Positions 35,868 to 45,493 are shown, numbered from the stretch's first letter. The stretch is DNA of 64,000 bases from Anaerolineaceae bacterium (GCA_016124855.1 WGMX01000028.1:264440-328439); one strand, 5' to 3'. Notes: a model not told the origin generated them from the sequence alone. Translations and numbers: made by a program.

Positions 35868-36509
35868 TTAGGGAGTGACAGGGACTTTAAGCGACTGCGG
35901 GATATTGACAAGGTGTCCGAGCGCGGGACGACGCAGGAGGACATTATCAATGAGGCCGTATTCAACCGCTTGTTGGGCGTTGAGGAAAATGTCACGGTCG
36001 GTGTCTCGTTCAATCACCGAAAGGTCTTGGCCGGTGTGCAGGACAAAGATGTCATTCAGATAGTGTTTGAGGCGTGTGTACTCGCTAATCTGGATGAGCA
36101 TATCGGAGACCTGCCCCTGTGCGCCACCGAGGGGCTGGTGCATATGGATAGTGGAACTGGGTAATGCATAACGCAAGCCTTTGCGTCCGGCAGTTAAGAT
36201 GACTGTGCCGAAACTGGCAGCGCGTCCGACAGCAACGGTACTGACGGGCGCGGAAATTTGCTGGATGGTGTCGTAGATGGCGAGTCCGGCATAGACTTCA
36301 CCACCGGGTGATTGAATGTAGATTTGAAGCTGCTTGTCAGGGTCTTGACTATCGAGATAGAGCAGTTGGGCAATGATGAGGTTCGCAACCGAGTCATTGA
36401 TCTCCGAGCCAAGCATCACGATGCGTTCTTTGAGGAGCAGCGAAAAAATATCGTAGGCTCGTTCGGACTGATTTTGTCCGTCGATGACCATTGGGATAAC
36501 ACCACTCAT
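35868..36509 (-). CDS. clpP: ATP-dependent Clp protease proteolytic subunit
   Basis: Serine peptidase that forms the 14-mer chamber working with ClpX, ClpA or ClpC. The full triad is present: S99 in GRAASFG, H124 in MHQPLGG and D173 in DTDRDIF, with YIQSPGGEVYAGLAIYD as the substrate-strand region. The longer frame begins at 36536, but AGGAGA sits six bases before ATG 36509, so I use that start (213 aa). GRAASFG replaces the more common GQAASMG. No clpX is adjacent, so this may be one of several ClpP copies. Confidence 0.93.
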   Translation of the reverse strand: MSGVIPMVIDGQNQSERAYDIFSLLLKERIVMLGSEINDSVANLIIAQLLYLDSQDPDKQLQIYIQSPGGEVYAGLAIYDTIQQISAPVSTVAVGRAASFGTVILTAGRKGLRYALPSSTIHMHQPLGGAQGQVSDMLIQISEYTRLKHYLNDIFVLHTGQDLSVIERDTDRDIFLNAQQAVEYGLIDNVLLRRPALGHLVNIPQSLKVPVTP

Positions 36510-36554
36510 GAGAATTCTCCTTTGAATAGACAACATTAAAGAGAGCCAATACTT

Positions 36555-36582
36555 TTAACCACAGAGACGCAGAGGAAAACAG
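36555..36582. repeat. ACCACAGAGAC intergenic repeat, copy 2
   Basis: TTAACCACAGAGACGCAGAG plus an A-rich tail, upstream of clpP. The same core is at 63774 and, inside a gene, at 12333-12349 (minus strand). Confidence 0.65.
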
Positions 36583-36600
36583 AGAAATACAATAGAGGAT

Positions 36601-37269
36601 TTAGACGGCGACGGCATCCAGTTCGTCAGACATGGCGCGATGGACGCGAATAAGTGTCGCAAGGGATTCGGTGAGCCAATCGTCGGGATAGGCTGTGTAA
36701 AGGGATTTGGGCAGATTCGACTCGCCGGATATGTGTGTATCAATCGTACGCGTAGATATGGCACTTACTGGATGATAGAGGGTGAGGTTTTCGGGAAGAT
36801 GCATTCGTGGTCTATCACTGAAGCGATCCACAAGGTCATAAAGTTGTTCGGTTATGTCAGCGATTTGGCTGGGTTGAACAGCATCAAAGCCCATTTTATC
36901 AACGATCTTTTCAACTTCGCTAACCGAAACGCCGTTCCTGTGAATTCGCTTCAGCGAGTCGATCAGAAATGATTCGGACTCGCGCAAAGCATCTAGAAAA
37001 GCCGGATAATATGTGCCTTTGCGGAGTTTCGGAATTTCGAGCATGAGTTCACCAAGACTAGTCATCCATGTGCGGCGGCGGTAACCATTGCGATAGGAAC
37101 GACGATTGGAACTGCGTTCGTGCGGATTGGCTTCAATCACCTCGCTGATTTCCAGTTCGATGAAGACCTGTACAAGGACGCGCAACCCTTCGCGCAGAAA
37201 TTCAACATCGGCGGTGACATCAACTGTTTTGATTTGGACAGACGGTTTATCTTCTGATCGTGATGGCAT
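36601..37269 (-). pseudogene. IS256 (Mutator)-type transposase N-terminal remnant or derived DNA-binding protein
   Basis: 222 aa. Residues about 45-90 (ERSSNRRSYRNGYRRRTWMT, then ELMLEIPKLRKGTYYP) match the N-terminal region of IS256-family transposases, and RIHRNGVSVSEVEKIVDKMG fits the helix-turn-helix that follows. After DRPR (about 154) the sequence departs: the DDE catalytic part, which should continue for 200 more residues, is missing and a 65-residue unrelated tail ends the frame. No inverted repeats were found at the borders. It may be a decayed element, but the frame is intact, so a retained DNA-binding role is possible. Confidence 0.65.
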
Positions 37270-37299
37270 CCCTGCGTTACCTCAATCCCTACGATTTTA

Positions 37300-37337
37300 C
37301 CCCCACCTTAACCCTCCCGCGTAAACGAAGGAGGGAA
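37300..37337. repeat. Small C-rich intergenic repeat, copy 2
   Basis: ACCCCCACCTTAACCCTCCC followed by twelve bases and GGAGGG; CCCTCC and GGAGGG can pair. Same element as 34098-34131. A second palindrome-like piece with GACGCAACGTGGTGCGTCCC lies at about 37388-37407. Confidence 0.65.
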
Positions 37338-37530
37338 TAAATCCTGTGGGGATCATGCGTTTTATAGATCGCTTTGACAATCATGTAATAGACGCAACGT
37401 GGTGCGTCCCTACGAAATCAATTATTTCTGCAAGAACAATTGATCAGCGTTTGATTGCATCGTCATTTTGCAATAATGATAGGGTAAATGGAAATGGATT
37501 GGGGTGCAAGAATTTACACCACTTTTGGCT

Positions 37531-38418
37531 TTATTCTCCGGCGATGCGCCATGCAGCTTTCATAGTGTTTGCAAGGAGCATAGTAATGGTCATCGGCCCT
37601 ACCCCGCCGGGAACTTTAGTGATGGCTCCAGCGACGTTTATGGCTGAGGCAAGATCAACATCTCCTACAAATGTGTAACCTCCCTTGACAGTCGGGTCAT
37701 CTACTTTATTCGTTCCAACATCAATGACAATCGCGCCGGGTTTGAGCCAATCACCCTTGACATAATTGGCATGACCGATGGCCGCGATGACAATATCCGC
37801 CTGTTTGACAATGGATTTCATATCACGCGTGCGACTGTGGCAAACCGTAACAGTGGCGTTTGCTTTCATCAACATGAGCGCAACCGGTAGACCAACGATA
37901 TTGCTGCGTCCGATGACCACGGCGTTTGCGCCTTCAATTTGTGCGCCCGCTTCTTTGAGCAAGACCATACATCCGGTTGGTGTAGCCGGAGTAAACAAAG
38001 GTTCACGACCTTTCATGCCGAGCATACCTATGTTTATAGGGTGAAAGCCATCCACATCTTTATCGAGGCTGACGAGTCGCAACGCGGTTTCCTCATTAAT
38101 GCCTTTTGGCAACGGAAGCTGCACCAAAATGCCGTGAATTTTGGGGTCGGCATTGAGAGAAGCAATCGCCTCGTTAACTTCGGTTTGGGTACTGGATGCA
38201 TTCATAAGTTTAGAGACAGAGCTAATCCCAACACGTTCACAGGCACGGCTTTTCATACGAACATATTGGGCTGATGCGGGATCATCACCTGCTAGGACAG
38301 CTCCTAAACCCGGCGGATAGCCGTGTTTTTCTTTAAAACGGGCTGCTTGTTGAGCAATTTCCGTTTGCATACGGTCGGCAACATCTTTGCCGTCAATAAT
38401 AATTGCGGTCATATCCAT
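37531..38418 (-). CDS. folD: Methylenetetrahydrofolate dehydrogenase/cyclohydrolase
   Basis: Bifunctional one-carbon enzyme: 5,10-methylene-THF to methenyl-THF with NADP, then to 10-formyl-THF. The catalytic tyrosine and lysine are in SAQYVRMKSRAC; ILVQLPLPKGI, DKDVDGFHPINIG, PATPTGCMVLL, VIGRSNIVGLPVALML and the C-terminal VPGGVGPMTITMLL are all present. 295 aa is usual. The frame opens at 38418, where ATG is followed closely by a second ATG; either may be used. Formyl-THF also feeds purine synthesis, the counterpart of the degradative cluster upstream. Confidence 0.96.
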   Translation of the reverse strand: MDMTAIIIDGKDVADRMQTEIAQQAARFKEKHGYPPGLGAVLAGDDPASAQYVRMKSRACERVGISSVSKLMNASSTQTEVNEAIASLNADPKIHGILVQLPLPKGINEETALRLVSLDKDVDGFHPINIGMLGMKGREPLFTPATPTGCMVLLKEAGAQIEGANAVVIGRSNIVGLPVALMLMKANATVTVCHSRTRDMKSIVKQADIVIAAIGHANYVKGDWLKPGAIVIDVGTNKVDDPTVKGGYTFVGDVDLASAINVAGAITKVPGGVGPMTITMLLANTMKAAWRIAGE

Positions 38419-38545
38419 AATCCTCTCGTAAGGTTAATCGGGCAAAGGATACCATAAATGCTCAACTGTGAACGAAAAGTGAATTTTAACTGGTATTATT
38501 GAGGAATTGTCAACGCATTTGAACAAGATGCCGACAAAAACTAAA

Positions 38546-38573
38546 CTGACAATTGCCAATAGTCTAGTAAGAT
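38546..38573 (+). promoter_or_regulatory. Candidate promoter of the large surface protein gene
   Basis: CTGACA (38546-38551), 16-base spacer, TAAGAT (38568-38573), about 88 bases before the ATG at 38661. Moderate match only. Confidence 0.4.
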
Positions 38574-38660
38574 AGAGATAGTATTTAGGTAACGATTCCG
38601 GGATTCTTTATTCCGGTAACTAGGCAACGGATATATTTGATTGGATGAGGGGTTAGCAAT

Positions 38661-41600
38661 ATGGTGCAAGAACCGATAACCAGTACATCACCCCAAAAAC
38701 CCACGCAACGTGGACAGGCGTTAATCGAATACGCCCTGATTCTCGTGTTGGTGGTAATGGCGCTGGTAGCAGCAGTAGCAGCAACGGGGCCAGCGCTGGG
38801 CAATGTGTTCAGCAATACGGTGTTCAATCTGGTGGGAATCACCGGAACGCCACAAGACCTTTATGCACGAGGCGGGCCAACCGCATTCTGGATGACGGTG
38901 ACGTACGTCGCTCAAAATCCGCCGGCAGCGCGTTCGTTCCCGACCAGCCCGCCTAAACCGCCGACGGCAACATTTACGGCAGGGCCTTCCCCGACACCAT
39001 CGCCTGTGACTCCCAGTGCGACTCCCAAGCCAACCAACACCTTGCCACCGACCCCCACGGCGGAGGATATCGCACATAATGTGCCGTATGATGACACCAT
39101 TAACGAACCGGTATGGTGGCGTGTAGACAGCAGTGTGTATCTCGGCGGTCAAGACTGGTTAGGGCAATACTATCCTAATACTACTTTGTCGGGCACGCCT
39201 GACCAGACGCTATACAACCAGCAGATCGACCCTTCTTACCGTTTCTTAATGGATTTTAATTGGGGAACCGGTAGTCCATTGGACGGTTGGTTGACCGATA
39301 ACTTCTCGATCCGTTTTACGCGTCAGATCGATGTACAGCCGGGGACAACACCCGTAAAACTGACCTTTAACCTGACATCTGACGACGCTTCTAAGCTGAT
39401 TATTGATGGTGCAACCGTAATCGCTTCGGGAAGTGGCTCGCGATCCTTTACGCAAACTTTTACTCCAAATGCAACCCAGACTACACCGCATACCATCGTG
39501 ATCGAATATGTTGAGAACACGGGTAATGCAAGTCTTAGTCTTGCGATTACAGGCGAAAAAGGTAACGTATTAGATGATGATACTAAACCAACAGGTGGCG
39601 CAAAGAACTGCCCGTGGTCTCAAACAACCGGTACTCAACCCAATACATTGATGTACTCGTGGAAAGAAAATCTCTCGACCGTAACCAACGGTTTCCCCCA
39701 GAATATGAAGTGCAACCTAGAACTGCGCGGTTACGTCGACCTCACGGGCGTTTCAAGCGCAACGATGAGTTTCTGGGATGTCTGGGATTTTGGCACGGCG
39801 ACCGATACATCGGTGAAATTGATTCTTGCGGAATATGTACCCTATAACGCTGATCTTACCGGTGGCCCGAATTGGGGTGCTGGCACCAGCTTTACGTTAC
39901 ATACATCGGGCAAGAATTATGCTTGGACGCGCAATGAGCTAGCCATACCAGCGGGTCTGGTCAACAAAAAGGTGACATGGCGTTTCGTTATGGACAGTGG
40001 ATCCGCAACGAGTATTCGACGCTGGTATCTTGATGACATCCGTTTGGCAGCAGCTACCGCGCCAAAAACGTTTGGTGTTTGTACAATCAGCAAATACACG
40101 TGCGGCAGCTACTGGAATTTGGATATTCCTGATCAAAAGGCTGACTTTATCACCTCAGGGCGTTGGGATTTGACCAACAAGATTGTCGCGTCAAATGACT
40201 CCGGCGGTACATCCATGAGTTGGGATATCAGCAGTGCCCTGCTCAATGGCAACACGACCTATGCCAAATTTGGCAGTGAGCAAACGAGCAGTGATTATCG
40301 TATCCATTATGTGGCGCTCAACGGATTAGTTGACCTTCGAACGATTAACATAGATGGCACGGGCGGATTGCCTGACTGGGAAGGTGACAGCGGCTTCCCC
40401 ATTCTGTCCTTCTATCAGGCTTACGGGTTAGAAGCTGGCGATTCAATCGAAGTCCAATATACCCGCGACTCTGACACGCCCGGTGTTCCAGCTAACTGGA
40501 CACGGGTTGGAACCAGCGCTATTAAGAGTGTTGGCACCAGCAGCAGCGCGATTTCAGCGCCCATGGGTAGATTCGATTTGCAGCTAAAGGATATTCCCAA
40601 TTGGAATACTGTACCTTTCCGGCTGCGCTTCGCGCTCATCGTCAACAATAATAAAGAGTCTACGGGCTGGTACATTGATAATATTGCCATCGAGCGTGAA
40701 GGTATTCTCAAGTATGCCAACTACCCATTCTGCGATGATGCCGAAAACGGTACTGATCAATGGCTGATGGGTGGTCAATGGGGTATTGCAACCACCAGTG
40801 GTGCCTTCCAGACAGGGCGTTCATTCAGTGACAGCCCAAGTGGCAACTATGTGAATGGACAGGTGAGTTCGATGACTATGCGCTATGCCATCGACTTCAA
40901 CAATGACACACCTGAAAACGTAACGATATGGGGCGGCAACAAGAGCTGCTTTGATGGATCGAATTCCGGGGCTGCCTCGCAACCGATCTTGTCCTTCTGG
41001 CATTGGCGCAAGCTAGGTTCCAGCAAGAGCTTCCGTATCGAATTGTTCCGTAATGCACGGGCGGCTTCATCCACTACGGCTATCGCACCGTTTACAGTAT
41101 GGTCTTACAGTTACAATTCGGGCAACGCTAATCAGGTTGTTTGGGAACGTGAAGAAGTCAACATGCGTGCCGCGATTGAAAAAGCGACGGGCGTTAAATG
41201 GGCAACCTTGATGAGCAATGCCGACAAGTATGATGATGATTTCTATGTCCAGATCACGTTCGATGCATCATCGGGTAGTTCAGTGTCGGACGGTATTTAT
41301 ATCGACAACTTGGTCATGCAAGAGTACAGCGAAACATCGTTTAAGCTGTGGTCAACTTCTACCAATTACACAGCCAAGACGGGTGCACCGGTAGCTGGAT
41401 TAGGTAATGGGACAAACTGGGTCGATAATATCGATACCCCTTCTGACTGGTACAGTCGATGGACAACTGGTGGTACGTGGACCGGCGTTACGTGGGATGC
41501 GCACAGTGGCATTACGTCAATGCACGACAGCGGTACAAGTGGACAAAAGTACTTGCATCAAAGCTTCAACGTACTCGAAATGAACAAGATTCTCGATTTA

Positions 41601-43181
41601 CGTGGAACGAAGACTACTGATCTCCCGACCATGTTCTTCTGGAACCATTACAACATCTCATCCGGGGATTCCATATCAGTCGATGTCGCGGTGCAAGACG
41701 AAACGGAAATGACATCAGCTACACCTCCACGCAACCTGATGGGCTATGACTATCAATATTTGTGGGGATCAGCTAACTCGTATGCAGGCGGCAGCGCCAA
41801 TACGTCATGGGGCGGCGCCAGTTCGTGGGAATCAATCTGGAGTCTGGGAGCAAACAGTCGAAACGACGCTTGGGTTCGCCAACAGATTGACCTACGAAAC
41901 TATGTGGGCAAACGCATTAAGGTTCGTTTTGTACTCAATGCTTATGCGAACTCAAACGTTGGACTCGGTTGGTGGTTAGATGATATTCAGTTCGTGTTCC
42001 GCACCAACGAAGTGTTCACAGTTGGCTTCAGCGATGATGCTTCAAATATGCGCTACTGGATACCTGAAGGCAAATGGGGTCTTGCACCTGACCAATGGCG
42101 TGGTTCAGGCGGTGGTGCAGCAGACATCGGAACAAATCCGTGGAGTGTCTTCTGGTTCGACTGCATTGGATGGACAAAGAATCCGACAAAGACCGCAGCA
42201 CAATTCCAAAGCAGCTATCTGAACGAGAGTAGCTGTGATCAAAATGCTTGGGGAACATTCTTCGACAACGTGACCCGCACTAAGGTGGGTACTGACGCCT
42301 GGATTGACTCTCGTACGGCCTCGAATATGTTAGTCGCCGGACAGCAGTTCATCAAGGACTTTACTGATGTCATCAACTATGACTTCGGCACTGATGGTCG
42401 ACCGGGTTTCGCAAGTGATACATGGTACGACCAGTTTGGGGCGCGGTTCATACGGGATATTACCGTAACGGGTGGCGTATACACTTTCATTACCACTTCA
42501 GATGATGGTGTCCGCGTACGCGTTGAAAATTCGGACGGTAGTGTACCGAGTGGCTTCCCATCATCACCCTATTGGAATGTCATTAACAACTGGTCATTCC
42601 ACGGCAGCACAGTAGACTATAAGAATGTGACACTGATCCCCGGTGCATACCGCATCATCATGGAATACTTTGAAGGTGGCGGAGGCGCAGTCGCGCAGTT
42701 GCAGGTAGGCACAAACAAGTTCTCGTTCAGTGACAGCCCGAAAGCCGGTGCCAGCAGCGCGTTCCCTGTGATTAACTCGATACCGTATAGCGACTCGTCG
42801 TTGATTTTGAACGGTATTATTAATCTGAACATACCTGCGGGATATACGACGGCTCAGTGGAAACCACGGTTGGAATTCTATAATTTGTTCTACTTCGCCA
42901 GCAACACGTATGGTGCGGTTGAAGTGAGTACAGATGGCGGTTTCACGTGGCAGCAAAATAACTTGACTGACAACTGTCCTTTAAGTGGATGGCAGTGTGA
43001 TCCCAATACATGGGGGTATGCTGATGTTCGACCTCAAACCGGTAGTGACTGGATACTTCGCTCGCACGATTTGAGAGCGTATGCTAACCAGAATATCGGA
43101 TTACGGTTCAAACTGCACACGAGCAGCAGTACACAGGATGGTTGGTGGATTACGGATATTGTCATCGGCAATATCGGGTAA
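38661..43181 (+). CDS. Giant Flp-leader surface protein with PA14-like and repeated beta-sandwich modules
   Basis: 1506 aa. A 17-residue leader ends in R-G18, followed by QALIEYALIL and a hydrophobic helix: prepilin peptidase site after G18, glutamate at +5 (E23) and the EY pair typical of Flp/TadE-type pilins. A Pro/Thr-rich linker follows (about 95-135). A PA14-like domain starts near 164 (LGQYYPNTTLSG, then TSDDASKLIIDG). Then come beta-rich modules, each closing with a similar strand: WYLDDI (about 455), GWYIDNI (669), GIYIDNL (877), GWWLDDI (1102), GWWITDI (1494). A second PA14-like piece is at about 1230-1370 (ITTSDDGVRVRV). It should be exposed on the cell, possibly on a tight-adherence pilus, binding carbohydrate or matrix. 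A ribosome site GAGGGG precedes the start; a terminator follows. No tad genes are nearby. Confidence 0.8.
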   Translation: MVQEPITSTSPQKPTQRGQALIEYALILVLVVMALVAAVAATGPALGNVFSNTVFNLVGITGTPQDLYARGGPTAFWMTVTYVAQNPPAARSFPTSPPKPPTATFTAGPSPTPSPVTPSATPKPTNTLPPTPTAEDIAHNVPYDDTINEPVWWRVDSSVYLGGQDWLGQYYPNTTLSGTPDQTLYNQQIDPSYRFLMDFNWGTGSPLDGWLTDNFSIRFTRQIDVQPGTTPVKLTFNLTSDDASKLIIDGATVIASGSGSRSFTQTFTPNATQTTPHTIVIEYVENTGNASLSLAITGEKGNVLDDDTKPTGGAKNCPWSQTTGTQPNTLMYSWKENLSTVTNGFPQNMKCNLELRGYVDLTGVSSATMSFWDVWDFGTATDTSVKLILAEYVPYNADLTGGPNWGAGTSFTLHTSGKNYAWTRNELAIPAGLVNKKVTWRFVMDSGSATSIRRWYLDDIRLAAATAPKTFGVCTISKYTCGSYWNLDIPDQKADFITSGRWDLTNKIVASNDSGGTSMSWDISSALLNGNTTYAKFGSEQTSSDYRIHYVALNGLVDLRTINIDGTGGLPDWEGDSGFPILSFYQAYGLEAGDSIEVQYTRDSDTPGVPANWTRVGTSAIKSVGTSSSAISAPMGRFDLQLKDIPNWNTVPFRLRFALIVNNNKESTGWYIDNIAIEREGILKYANYPFCDDAENGTDQWLMGGQWGIATTSGAFQTGRSFSDSPSGNYVNGQVSSMTMRYAIDFNNDTPENVTIWGGNKSCFDGSNSGAASQPILSFWHWRKLGSSKSFRIELFRNARAASSTTAIAPFTVWSYSYNSGNANQVVWEREEVNMRAAIEKATGVKWATLMSNADKYDDDFYVQITFDASSGSSVSDGIYIDNLVMQEYSETSFKLWSTSTNYTAKTGAPVAGLGNGTNWVDNIDTPSDWYSRWTTGGTWTGVTWDAHSGITSMHDSGTSGQKYLHQSFNVLEMNKILDLRGTKTTDLPTMFFWNHYNISSGDSISVDVAVQDETEMTSATPPRNLMGYDYQYLWGSANSYAGGSANTSWGGASSWESIWSLGANSRNDAWVRQQIDLRNYVGKRIKVRFVLNAYANSNVGLGWWLDDIQFVFRTNEVFTVGFSDDASNMRYWIPEGKWGLAPDQWRGSGGGAADIGTNPWSVFWFDCIGWTKNPTKTAAQFQSSYLNESSCDQNAWGTFFDNVTRTKVGTDAWIDSRTASNMLVAGQQFIKDFTDVINYDFGTDGRPGFASDTWYDQFGARFIRDITVTGGVYTFITTSDDGVRVRVENSDGSVPSGFPSSPYWNVINNWSFHGSTVDYKNVTLIPGAYRIIMEYFEGGGGAVAQLQVGTNKFSFSDSPKAGASSAFPVINSIPYSDSSLILNGIINLNIPAGYTTAQWKPRLEFYNLFYFASNTYGAVEVSTDGGFTWQQNNLTDNCPLSGWQCDPNTWGYADVRPQTGSDWILRSHDLRAYANQNIGLRFKLHTSSSTQDGWWITDIVIGNIG

Positions 43182-43208
43182 TTAACAGATCAACTGTTCA
43201 AGTTTACG

Positions 43209-43246
43209 AGAGCAGACTCCGTAAAATGGGTCTGCTCTTTTAATTC
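43209..43246 (+). terminator. Rho-independent terminator after the surface protein gene
   Basis: AGAGCAGAC (43209-43217) pairs with GTCTGCTCT (43230-43238), twelve-base loop, followed by TTTAATTCT. It begins 28 bases after the stop of the 1506-aa gene. Confidence 0.8.
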
Positions 43247-43322
43247 TCTAGTAGACATACAAAGCCTTGCCATAGTATCATCCTTTACATCAACAAATAA
43301 CTGCACACTCCCGGGGGACACT

Positions 43323-43958
43323 GTGCCAATAATTGATGAACAAGTGCGTGACTGGGGATTGTTGTTTGTAATGGTTGGCCCGGCTGGCGCAGGTAAAAAT
43401 GCGATCATGAATGAGGTTTTGCAGCAGTTACCGGATTTACATCAAGTGCCAACAGCGACCACACGCCCGATACGTAACACCGAAAAACAAGGCCGAGAAC
43501 ACCAATTTGTGAGTGAAGCTGAATTTCGCCAACTCGATTTGATTGAATCGCAAGTCGTACATAATCATCTCTACGGAACACCACGGGTGACGATTGAAAA
43601 CGCAATGCACGAAGGGCGTGATCTAATTGCCGACATTGATGTTTTGGGTGCAACTAAGCTTCATCATTCATATCCAAACAATACTGTTCTCGTTTTTGTC
43701 CAACCGCCGTCTGTGGACGAGCTCATTAAGCGAATGGGTATTCGAGGCGAAACTCAGGCAGAAATTGATACACGATTGAAACGGGTTGAAATGGAAATGG
43801 AGTATGCGCCACAATGTGATTATCTGATTACCAATTATCACAATCAGCTAACCCAATCAAGCGCGATCTTGTACGGGATCATCCTTGCCGAGCGCAGCCG
43901 TCGAGAACTGAACCGACTTCGCATAAAGACCGCTTCGCTGCAAGACCAAGCCTATTGA
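43323..43958 (+). CDS. Guanylate kinase-like protein
   Basis: 211 aa with the general plan of Gmk: VMVGPAGAGKNAIMN P-loop at about 17-30, TATTRPIRNTEKQGREHQFVS for GMP binding, then DLIADIDVLGATKL and an ITNYHNQL near the end. It departs from the family in the P-loop, where N26 replaces the Ser/Thr that coordinates magnesium (GKN in place of GKS/T), and HNHLYGTPR replaces the usual N-x-YGT region in part. It may be a weak, specialised or regulatory kinase rather than the housekeeping enzyme. GTG start after GGGGGA. Followed directly by a ygfZ-like gene. Confidence 0.78.
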   Translation: MPIIDEQVRDWGLLFVMVGPAGAGKNAIMNEVLQQLPDLHQVPTATTRPIRNTEKQGREHQFVSEAEFRQLDLIESQVVHNHLYGTPRVTIENAMHEGRDLIADIDVLGATKLHHSYPNNTVLVFVQPPSVDELIKRMGIRGETQAEIDTRLKRVEMEMEYAPQCDYLITNYHNQLTQSSAILYGIILAERSRRELNRLRIKTASLQDQAY

Positions 43959-43970
43959 GTGAGTATAACC

Positions 43971-45056
43971 ATGAATTTACAAGACCTTTACCAACTTTCG
44001 GGCGCGATTATTGCCCCTGACGGTATTCCGCTTCATTTTGGGGATCAAAAAGCCGAATACGAAGCTGCACAACATGCTGCGGTATTGATGGATAGAAGCC
44101 ACGAAGGCCGGCTGGAAACAACTGGTCGTGACCGTCTAGAGGTTATTCAGCGCATTTCCACTAATGATATTGGGCATATGGCGCTAGGTGAAGGTCGTCC
44201 TACCATTTTGACAACACCGACAGGACGCATCATTGACCGTCTTATGGTGTATAACTTTGGTGAAAAAGCAATCGTTACATCTGAGCCGGGACGCGGGCAA
44301 ATTGTACGCGATTTCTTACAGCGGCAAATCTTCTTCAACGATGATATGAGTATACAAGATTTAAGCACAACGACCCGACAATTCGCATTACATGGCGTTA
44401 ATGCAGAAGCAGTTGTTCAACAATTTGTAGCTGATGCGGGAAAACAGCCGTATCTGGAATCAATAAATAGCGTAATTGGCGGCGTAGAAGTTATTTTTCT
44501 AAAGCGCAAGCCACTGGTAGGTACTCAATGGATTGTAATTGTTCCAACTGCCAACGCGGCTGAGGTCTGGCAAACGCTTTTGCTCGAAGGTCAAAACCAT
44601 GGACTCGTACCAGCCGGTTCATTGACTTTCAATGTGCTGCGGATTCAAGCCGGTAGGCCGGGCGTGGGACGCGAACTGAGTACCGATTTCATTCCATTGG
44701 AAGCAGGATTATGGGATGAAGTGAGCTTCAAAAAAGGTTGTTACACCGGACAGGAAATCATCGCTCGGATGGAGAGCCGCCACAAACTCGCGAAAACAAT
44801 GGTGACCCTTAAACTGACGCAGATGGTCGAGACACCTAACTCATTACGGCTTGATGGCACAGAGACTGGCACCATTACTAGCAGTGTTTTAACGCCAGAC
44901 GGCGAAGCCATCGGTATCGGTTTTGTAAAAGTTGCGGCAGCCGAACCGGGCAAAACATTCGCAGTCGGTGATCAGAAGGTAACTGCGCAAGTGCTGAGTC
45001 TCGCAGGGGCACAACCACCCATGCTAGAGAACCACGTTCAAACTTCAGTCGACTAA
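43971..45056 (+). CDS. ygfZ: YgfZ/GcvT-domain folate-binding protein
   Basis: 361 aa. The KGCYTGQEI motif (about 250-258) is the YgfZ signature; its cysteine is needed for the role in iron-sulfur cluster repair. The chain has the aminomethyltransferase fold, with DRSHEGRLETTGRD near the N-terminus and a C-terminal barrel. YgfZ uses tetrahydrofolate. This organism needs iron-sulfur clusters for the molybdenum hydroxylase and Rieske enzyme. I start at ATG 43971; a GTG at 43959, overlapping nothing and directly after the previous stop, is the alternative. It ends in a four-base tail-to-tail overlap with the next gene. Confidence 0.85.
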   Translation: MNLQDLYQLSGAIIAPDGIPLHFGDQKAEYEAAQHAAVLMDRSHEGRLETTGRDRLEVIQRISTNDIGHMALGEGRPTILTTPTGRIIDRLMVYNFGEKAIVTSEPGRGQIVRDFLQRQIFFNDDMSIQDLSTTTRQFALHGVNAEAVVQQFVADAGKQPYLESINSVIGGVEVIFLKRKPLVGTQWIVIVPTANAAEVWQTLLLEGQNHGLVPAGSLTFNVLRIQAGRPGVGRELSTDFIPLEAGLWDEVSFKKGCYTGQEIIARMESRHKLAKTMVTLKLTQMVETPNSLRLDGTETGTITSSVLTPDGEAIGIGFVKVAAAEPGKTFAVGDQKVTAQVLSLAGAQPPMLENHVQTSVD

Positions 45057-45493
45057 AATTGTGGTGGGGCTGAATCGAAGAAAAGTGCCCACCAAAGCTG
45101 CCATTTGGGTGGTTCTGGCGGCGTAGTTTGAACAACTGCTTGCTGAACAACCTCGGGAGTCGCTTCGGCAGCGCGTTGTGAACCAACTGGAATCACTAGA
45201 TGTTCACCGGGAAGCAGCATTTTGCCCTCATCCCGCGCCCAACTTTCCACATAATCATCACTTTGGACATAGTCACGCTCACGGGTCAAATCAGCTTGAT
45301 CTTTTTCGAGTTGGGCAATATCAGTCGTCAACTGATTGTATGTCTGTTGCAGTGGCTGTCCGGCGCTAAACAGGCGGGTGAAATTGAGACCTAAGATCAA
45401 CCCGATAGCCAAAATTGCAGCGAACATGATTTGTAAGCCGGAAAGTTGACTGGTACGTTTGCGTTCCTGCCGTTTAGGTTTCTCATCGACCAT
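45053..45493 (-). CDS. FtsB/DivIC-like septum formation protein
   Basis: 146 aa. A short basic cytoplasmic N-terminus, one helix at about 22-42, then a coiled coil (about 50-80: QTYNQLTTDIAQLEKDQADL) and the conserved exit YVESWARDEGKMLLPGEHLV. This is the DivIC/FtsB pattern of the division complex with FtsL and FtsQ. A Pro-rich C-terminal tail with W residues is added. It faces the ygfZ-like gene and lies just downstream of tRNA-Leu on the same strand, separated by a terminator. Confidence 0.82.
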   Translation of the reverse strand: MVDEKPKRQERKRTSQLSGLQIMFAAILAIGLILGLNFTRLFSAGQPLQQTYNQLTTDIAQLEKDQADLTRERDYVQSDDYVESWARDEGKMLLPGEHLVIPVGSQRAAEATPEVVQQAVVQTTPPEPPKWQLWWALFFDSAPPQF

